Below are positions 7,901 through 11,023 of a stretch of 11,023 bases of DNA, piece by piece. The stretch covers positions 1 through 11,023 of the forward strand of contig URUI01000065.1 in the NCBI GenBank assembly GCA_900551015.1, written 5' to 3'. How positions within the stretch are numbered: the first letter of the stretch is position 1; each line of letters opens with the position of its first letter. Under the pieces are notes generated by a model that did not search any database, was not told the origin of the DNA, and saw only the letters and a program-made list of their open reading frames with translations. The translations under genes and the position numbers were made by a program. Origin of the DNA: an uncultured Collinsella sp. Lineage in GTDB: Bacteria; Actinomycetota; Coriobacteriia; Coriobacteriales; Coriobacteriaceae.

Positions 7901-8789
7901 GGTTGGGATCGTCGACCTTGGCGTTCATGCCAATGCACATGATGACGTCCTGCACGGGAGCGTCCTCGCGGCGCAGGTAGTGGAAGTCGTTGGTGGCGAT
8001 GACCTTGACGCCTACCTGCTTGGCGATGTCGATGAGCGTGCGGTCCATCTGCTCATCGGTCAGGCCGTTGTCGGTGGTGATGCCGTGTTCCTGGATCTCG
8101 ATATAAAAGTCGCCAGGTTCGAAGGTATCACGGAAGGTCTCGGCCCACTTGATGGCGCCCTCCATGTCACCGCGGTCGATGTATTTGGGAATGATGCCCG
8201 CGATGCAGGCGCTGGTGCAGATCATGCCCTTGGCGTGGCGGCGCAGGTTGTCGAGCGTCACGCGGGGCTTGTAGTAAAAGCCCTGCACGGCTGCCTCGGA
8301 GACCGTCTGCATCAGGTTGACGTAGCCCTCCTGGTCCTTGGCCAGAAGGATCATGTGGTAGAGCTCGGGCTTATGGTCGCGAGCAAGGGTCTCGTCCGGC
8401 GTAAAGTAGACCTCGCAGCCAAAGATGGGCTTGATGACCAGAGGCGGCTTGAGCTCGTCGATGTTGCCCTTCTCGTCCCACATGGCCATGTCCTTCACAT
8501 ACTGGGCATGCTCGCGCGGGTTTTCCTCGGGATCGGGCTCCACCAGCTCGTCGCGGCGATCCTTTTCCAAAAAGGCCTTGTCGTGACTCCAGGTTTTGTA
8601 CTCAGGCGTGTTGTGGTTGACGGCGTCGCAGGCCAGCGCCAGGTCGGGCACGCCATACATGTAGCCGTGGTCGGTAATGGCGACGGCGGGCATGCCCAGC
8701 TCTACGGCGCGATTGACCATATCCTGGATACGGGTTGCGCCGTCGAGCATGGAGAAAACGGTGTGGTTGTGCAGATGGACGAATGCCAT
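4986..8789 (-). CDS. dnaE: DNA polymerase III alpha subunit (DnaE)
   Basis: This 1267-residue protein is the catalytic subunit of the replicative polymerase. It opens with a PHP domain whose metal-binding residues look intact: His7 and His9 in HLHNHT, Asp16, His41 in TDHG, Glu126 in FGCEVY, and the Asp/His pair of TNDFHY near 267-269. This suggests built-in proofreading, as shown for mycobacterial DnaE1. About 60 extra residues lie between His41 and Glu126. The polymerase core follows, with GPGRGSAAG near 428, catalytic aspartates in PDIDMDFDD near 465 and a third in KMDFLGLRTLT near 628, then FNKSHSAGYA near 835. Next come a helix-hairpin-helix region near 900-965, a probable sliding-clamp motif QTSFFDMF near 1003 and an OB fold near 1095-1170. 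ATG 8789 has GGAG 8 nt upstream. It probably forms an operon with the downstream SNF2 gene. Confidence 0.98.
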   Translation of the reverse strand: MAFVHLHNHTVFSMLDGATRIQDMVNRAVELGMPAVAITDHGYMYGVPDLALACDAVNHNTPEYKTWSHDKAFLEKDRRDELVEPDPEENPREHAQYVKDMAMWDEKGNIDELKPPLVIKPIFGCEVYFTPDETLARDHKPELYHMILLAKDQEGYVNLMQTVSEAAVQGFYYKPRVTLDNLRRHAKGMICTSACIAGIIPKYIDRGDMEGAIKWAETFRDTFEPGDFYIEIQEHGITTDNGLTDEQMDRTLIDIAKQVGVKVIATNDFHYLRREDAPVQDVIMCIGMNAKVDDPNRMRMTGSEFYMKTEEEMRAMFPYCPEACDNTLEIADKCYVELDWDSIILPRFPLLDPGETHESQFRRECEKGLRQHYGDDWATREIGGVNIKERFEYEYKVICDKGFAAYFLIVAEYVQWAKDNGIGVGPGRGSAAGAIVAYAMNITAFDPLENGLMFERFLSPQRTEMPDIDMDFDDERRLEVVEHVRQLYGPEKVTHVITYSTIKAKQAINDAARVLDYPVYMGQRLSKMVSSDPKVKLKQVLDKQPGKEDLFNPDFAEAYKKDDDARRIIDTALSIEGLTRGEGVHACAVLICRDPVNEHVPTKLDTKGGVEITQYEGHTVADMGLLKMDFLGLRTLTVISKAKANIKKNFGIDIKEEEIPFDDPEIFKLMGSGHTAGVFQVESAGMTATIKNMKPTEYKHVVALIALYRPGPLGAGMVSSYINRMNGKEPAVSYDDRLDDILGETYGTMVYQEQVMLISVEMCGFSKGESDSRIRKPVAKKKIKLLTSTVLHWEDGSDETTYDHWMNGAIKNNYTREVAQKIWDDVLEFASYAFNKSHSAGYAILVMQTAWLKAHYPHEYMAAVLTSYTGKTDKIVHYVSACRHDGIPVLSPDVNESGTEFTATKEGVRFGLAGIRGVGTGVAQAIIAEREAGGPFKTLHDFVERVDSSQANRRVIESLIKAGAFDSTGYPRRQMMHFVDKNNPENIIDAAVKRQKDRASGQTSFFDMFGDVEGSGFEVSVPDPDGQEWDRHLKLSQEKEVLGIYVSDHPLRPFEYALAKARDFSFSQIDTGYEVQNPTGGTINQEIPEGKALWWAGMVSSVSKRVTKNGDPMGIVQLEDMEGEATVVVFPKTYKEAEGYLYGEVDPETGAQLSDAFVRIKGKLERSDRGDQIIAQEIVPLELNEENNKPKVFEVMVPNSRFSQGNMARLATVLTANPGGDRVEIFIEQVDGRVLRAEVPAKVNARSIPLLAEAKAIVGNQGRVTVI

Positions 8790-9029
8790 GTGATGAGCTC
8801 CGATGCGGGTTCGTGTTCTGACTGAACGATTTTACCGCACGGCGCGGATAGCACCCGAACCTAGCCAAACCAACACGGGTAGTCAATTTGGGACCTTCAA
8901 AAAGGGGAATGAGGGCATCCAGATATATCGAGTATTACTGGAACCCCGGCGATGCGCGGAATGATTTGTGACGAATAGTCATGTCCATCAAGAAGGCTCG
9001 ACGCTTCGGATAGCTCGTCAATCGATATA
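8790..9029. other. Intergenic stretch upstream of dnaE, partly AT-rich, no supported gene
   Basis: It holds the candidate dnaE promoters near its dnaE-proximal end. On the minus strand 8897-9052 is open for about 51 codons, with a protein-like translation (containing RIAGVPVILDISGC), but no ATG, GTG or TTG is available as a start, so it could only be a gene remnant. A 10-bp inverted repeat GATATATCGA (8922-8931) / TCGATATATC (9022-9031) is present. No strong terminator for the upstream MFS gene is visible. Confidence 0.5.
8829..8834 (-). promoter_or_regulatory. dnaE: Candidate -10 box for dnaE
   Basis: TAAAAT on the minus strand (five of six consensus bases) lies 40 nt before the dnaE start. 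No good -35 is seen at 17 nt. A second option further upstream is TTGACT (8881-8886) with a 17-nt spacer to TAGGTT (8858-8863), a good -35 but a poor -10. Confidence 0.4.
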
Positions 9030-10229
9030 TCAATTCTTGGAGACCTGTATTCCTACCATTTTTAATGAAACAACGGCGGTAATTGCTATCGCGATTGCAC
9101 CAATAATACCGAGCGCTATCTGAATGGGATATAACCCCAACACATGTCAAAATATGGAGAAAGACATTGCGGAAAAGAGGGCCCTTACCAGAGACGCGAC
9201 GGAAAGGATCGTCGCGCGGAGATCGTCCGCAATCGCGTCTTGAATTAAGTTTTCCGAAGTGATGTACACCACTTCCGGGAGAAAACAAAGCACCATGCTA
9301 AGGCCAAACAAACACAGAGGATTTGAAGCGAGCCACGGAAGAATCAAGAAAAGGCCAGCTTCGATTAGCATCGAGCCGAGCATGGTATTTCTTTTCCCGA
9401 AACGCGATGAGAAGAAATCTGCTGCAATGTAGGCCGTCGCATTTACTGCATAGGATGCACCGAAAAAGATTCCTATTATGGAGACGGGAGCATCAAATGC
9501 GTCGAATACCAACTGATTCAAGTTGTAATAACTCCCATAGAATCCGTCGAGCATGCTTGTGCCGATTAGAAGAAGCAATACCGCAAAAGCGGATTCTCCA
9601 ATGCACCAGGTTTCGCGTCTGAAGATCTTGGCTACGTCAAACCTTTCCTCCCCAGAGTTTTTGGAATGGGTCGTTTCCATCCTCTCAATGGGATACAGAA
9701 GGAAAAGCTGCAGAAGATAGAAAACGGAAACGCATACGTAGAGGGCACTCCAAGATATTTGGGCAATGAATGATCCAAGTACGATTGCCACTCCCGTAGC
9801 GATTGATTGTGCGGCAAGCAGCCGAGCATTGATGGTGAGGAAGCGCTCTCCTTGACCGGCATTCCGGGCAATTTCATATAAAAGTGCTTGTTCGGATCCC
9901 GATTGAAGGGAGTAGGCGAGTGCCTCAACAAGGGAAAGTACGACAAGAAAGGGGCCTGAGAGCAACAGCACGCCAGCCGTATGGAAGAAAAGCAGCAGCA
10001 CGCCCACTTGAATCGAAAACTTCTTTCCAAAGAAATCGCCTATCAGCCCTGTTGGCAGCTCGAGGACGACCGTTGCAATGTTAAACAGAGCTTGATAAAG
10101 CGCGATTTCCGTGACAGACATTCCTTTCTCCGCAAGGAAAAGTAGAAACACTCCCCGATTTAAAACAAATCCCGCGAGAACGAAAAAGGCGGAATAGATG
10201 TGCAGCTGCGTAGCGGCATTCTTATTCAT
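9030..10229 (-). pseudogene. MFS transporter interrupted by an in-frame TGA before its last membrane helix
   Basis: From ATG 10229 (weak GGAAG site) the frame encodes 360 residues to TGA at 9147-9149. In the same frame it then continues as HVLGLYPIQIALGIIGAIA and onward to a natural-looking end SKN-TGA at 9030, about 399 residues in all, the usual size for a 12-helix MFS exporter. Hydrophobic segments fit eleven helices before the stop and the twelfth after it. Motif A-like loops are GDFFGKK after helix 2 and DFFSSRFGKR after helix 8. The substrate is unknown; a drug- or metabolite-export role is only a family-level guess. Base composition is clearly lower in GC than the neighbours (27 of 60 in the line 9421-9480, against 41 of 60 in the dnaE line 7501-7560), suggesting acquisition by transfer. 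It could instead be a functional 11-helix truncation, a readthrough product or a sequencing error. Confidence 0.8.
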
Positions 10230-10315
10230 TTGGCACTTCCAACAACATTTTTTGTCGGGCTGTTCGCTACTGACTCGAAACCCGAAGCGTTCACGGTTTC
10301 CGATGAAGAGTCACC

Positions 10316-10474
10316 TTACCTTTTGCGGTATGGGCGCTTCTCGTACTTATAGCCGCTGAGCTTGTTGCGGCTGGGACGCTTGCCCGTGGCGTTCTCGATA
10401 TCCTGCATGATGGACCCCGCCAGAGCGTCAAAAAGCTCCTCCGGCGTCACCTTAAGCGTTTTGGCGAGCTGCAT
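10316..10474 (-). CDS. Small DUF3284-like protein, probably truncated
   Basis: This 52-residue ORF starts at ATG 10474 with a strong AAGGAG site 5 nt upstream. The N-terminal part (QLAKTLKVTPEELFDAL, then QDIENATGK and GYKYEK) resembles, from memory, the start of DUF3284 proteins, which are normally about 140 residues long and of unknown function. The rest of that domain is missing: the frame stops at TAA 10316-10318 after a very basic tail (KRPYRKR). The AT-richer MFS block begins right after this point, so the 3' part may have been lost when that block arrived. A genuine small basic protein is the alternative. The frame past the TAA stays open to a TGA that overlaps the MFS start codon as ATGA. 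Confidence 0.65.
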   Translation of the reverse strand: MQLAKTLKVTPEELFDALAGSIMQDIENATGKRPSRNKLSGYKYEKRPYRKR

Positions 10475-10507
10475 GATGGCTCCTTATTCGTTTGAACCGT
10501 TCGAGCC

Positions 10508-10513
10508 ATTGTA
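10508..10513 (-). promoter_or_regulatory. Candidate -10 box for the small DUF3284-like gene
   Basis: TACAAT on the minus strand (five of six consensus bases) lies 34 nt before the start codon. The -35 region is poor. A short palindrome GAACCGTTC at 10494-10502 sits at the expected transcription start and could be an operator. Confidence 0.4.
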
Positions 10514-10535
10514 CCGCCCCAGGCTCTCCCATGCG

Positions 10536-10598
10536 TTGCGGTGAAATGCGGACTGTTTGGCGGCTTTTTTGGCCAAAACAGTCCGTATTCCACCGCAA
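10536..10598. repeat. Large near-perfect palindrome (REP/MITE-like element or terminator)
   Basis: Two 23-nt arms, 10536-10558 and 10576-10598, are inverted copies of one sequence starting TTGCGGTG and ending CGGACTGTTT, differing at only two positions. One difference is a G-U wobble and the other a mismatch in minus-strand RNA. A bulged GGC/GCC extends the stem inward around an A-rich loop (T-rich on the plus strand). It begins 11 nt after the stop of the nuclease gene and ends before the promoter of the next gene. No T-run follows the stem, so it is not a classic terminator, although it may stop or protect transcripts. Confidence 0.8.
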
Positions 10599-10609
10599 GT
10601 TATTGAGGG

Positions 10610-11023
10610 CTAGAGGCTGTAGGTGACCACCTGAGGCTCGCACGGGTTGGCGGGGTCGACTTGCTCCACGCGGACGAACTTGACGGTCACTGCCTCAAAG
10701 CCCGCCTTGTGCAGAACATCAGCGTAAACGCGCGCCTGCAGGGCGTGCTTCTCCTGCAGCTGTTCCGGCGTCTCGTCCGGCGTCCCGCCCGTCTTGTAGT
10801 CGATGACCAGCGCGCATGACGAATCCGCCGGGTTCGTCGCCAAAGCGTCGATGGCGCCCTCGGCATATGCACCGTAGCGGGCGATGTCCTCGTCCTCGCA
10901 GCCCAGCGAGAAGAACGGCACCTCGGCGCGAACGCACGGCCACGCGAGCAGGTCGGCACGAGCAGCCGACTTGAGCCAGCGGTCCAGGGCAACGTCGAAG
11001 CGTTCGCGCTGCTCCGGCGTCAG
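10610..11023 (-). CDS. addA: AddA/UvrD-type helicase-nuclease, C-terminal nuclease end
   Basis: Only the last 137 residues are inside the window; the gene runs off the right edge and stops with TAG at 10610. The fragment carries the RecB-type PD-(D/E)XK nuclease motifs: EGAIDALA (motif Asp), then LVIDYKTGG with the Asp-x-Lys core, then HALQARVYADVL with the conserved Gln. This arrangement close to the C-terminus, without the iron-sulfur cysteines typical of AddB, fits AddA, which unwinds and trims double-strand breaks before RecA loading. The helicase part is not visible, so a stand-alone RecB-like nuclease or another UvrD-family fusion is possible. The large palindrome follows directly after the stop. 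Confidence 0.8.
   Translation of the reverse strand: MTPEQRERFDVALDRWLKSAARADLLAWPCVRAEVPFFSLGCEDEDIARYGAYAEGAIDALATNPADSSCALVIDYKTGGTPDETPEQLQEKHALQARVYADVLHKAGFEAVTVKFVRVEQVDPANPCEPQVVTYSL

Noticed and set aside
5643..8825. Plus-strand open frames at 5643-7070 and 7305-8825
   Set aside because: Both are antisense to dnaE, whose motifs are complete. No ribosome site or family resemblance supports them.
9147..9149. Selenocysteine or Trp recoding of the TGA in the MFS gene
   Set aside because: No SECIS-like hairpin is evident just after it, MFS transporters are not selenoproteins, and TGA is used as a normal stop in this window, including at the end of this same frame.
8935..9288. 117-codon minus-strand frame overlapping the end of the MFS gene
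   Set aside because: The MFS frame shows continuous membrane-helix sequence on both sides of its TGA, so this overlapping frame is not needed. Its translation is Arg/Ser-rich and unlike a known family.
8881..10320. Direct repeats or att-like sites flanking the AT-richer block
   Set aside because: Only short, weak similarities (such as AGTCA near both ends) are seen, which is not enough for an attachment site or target duplication.
1..11023. CRISPR array, tRNA, rRNA or complete insertion sequence
   Set aside because: No regularly spaced direct repeats, no tRNA-like or rRNA sequence and no transposase frame were seen on either strand.

Overview
The window looks like chromosomal DNA of a high-GC Gram-positive anaerobe, most likely a Coriobacteriia member such as Collinsella. 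This is inferred from gene content and protein style (DnaE with a PHP domain, SWIM/SNF2 helicase, superoxide reductase, AddA-type nuclease, DUF3284-like protein) and not proven. Every gene I can support lies on the minus strand. The long plus-strand reading frames are antisense shadows of GC-rich genes.

Layout from high to low coordinate, which is the direction of transcription: (1) the C-terminal nuclease end of an AddA/UvrD-type recombination protein, cut by the right window edge; (2) a large near-perfect palindrome; (3) a 52-residue DUF3284-like ORF that looks truncated, with its own candidate -10 box; (4) a visibly AT-richer block holding an MFS transporter, interrupted by an in-frame TGA just before its last membrane helix, and then a non-coding or degraded stretch; (5) dnaE, the replicative polymerase alpha subunit; (6) 28 nt later, a 1154-residue SWIM-SNF2 helicase, probably in the same operon; (7) a GC-rich structured 3' end; (8) a small superoxide reductase with a dyad upstream and a clear intrinsic terminator downstream; (9) the N-terminal 287 residues of a glutamine-dependent NAD synthetase homologue, cut by the left edge.

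Functional links: the core of the window is DNA replication and repair (AddA-type nuclease, DnaE, SNF2 helicase), plus an oxygen-defence enzyme suited to an anaerobe. The MFS block looks like a later, decaying insertion between the DUF3284-like gene and dnaE.

Points most worth a second look: the NadE homologue has lost the expected residue at each glutaminase catalytic position and in the visible part of the PP-loop, so it may be a pseudo-enzyme with another role; the superoxide reductase keeps the center I fold region without its cysteine ligands; the MFS gene has a clean nonsense codon with the rest of the reading frame still open; DnaE has an extra stretch of about 60 residues inside its PHP proofreading domain; and the palindrome near 10.55 kb looks like a mobile or family repeat. 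I found no CRISPR array, tRNA, rRNA or complete insertion sequence.
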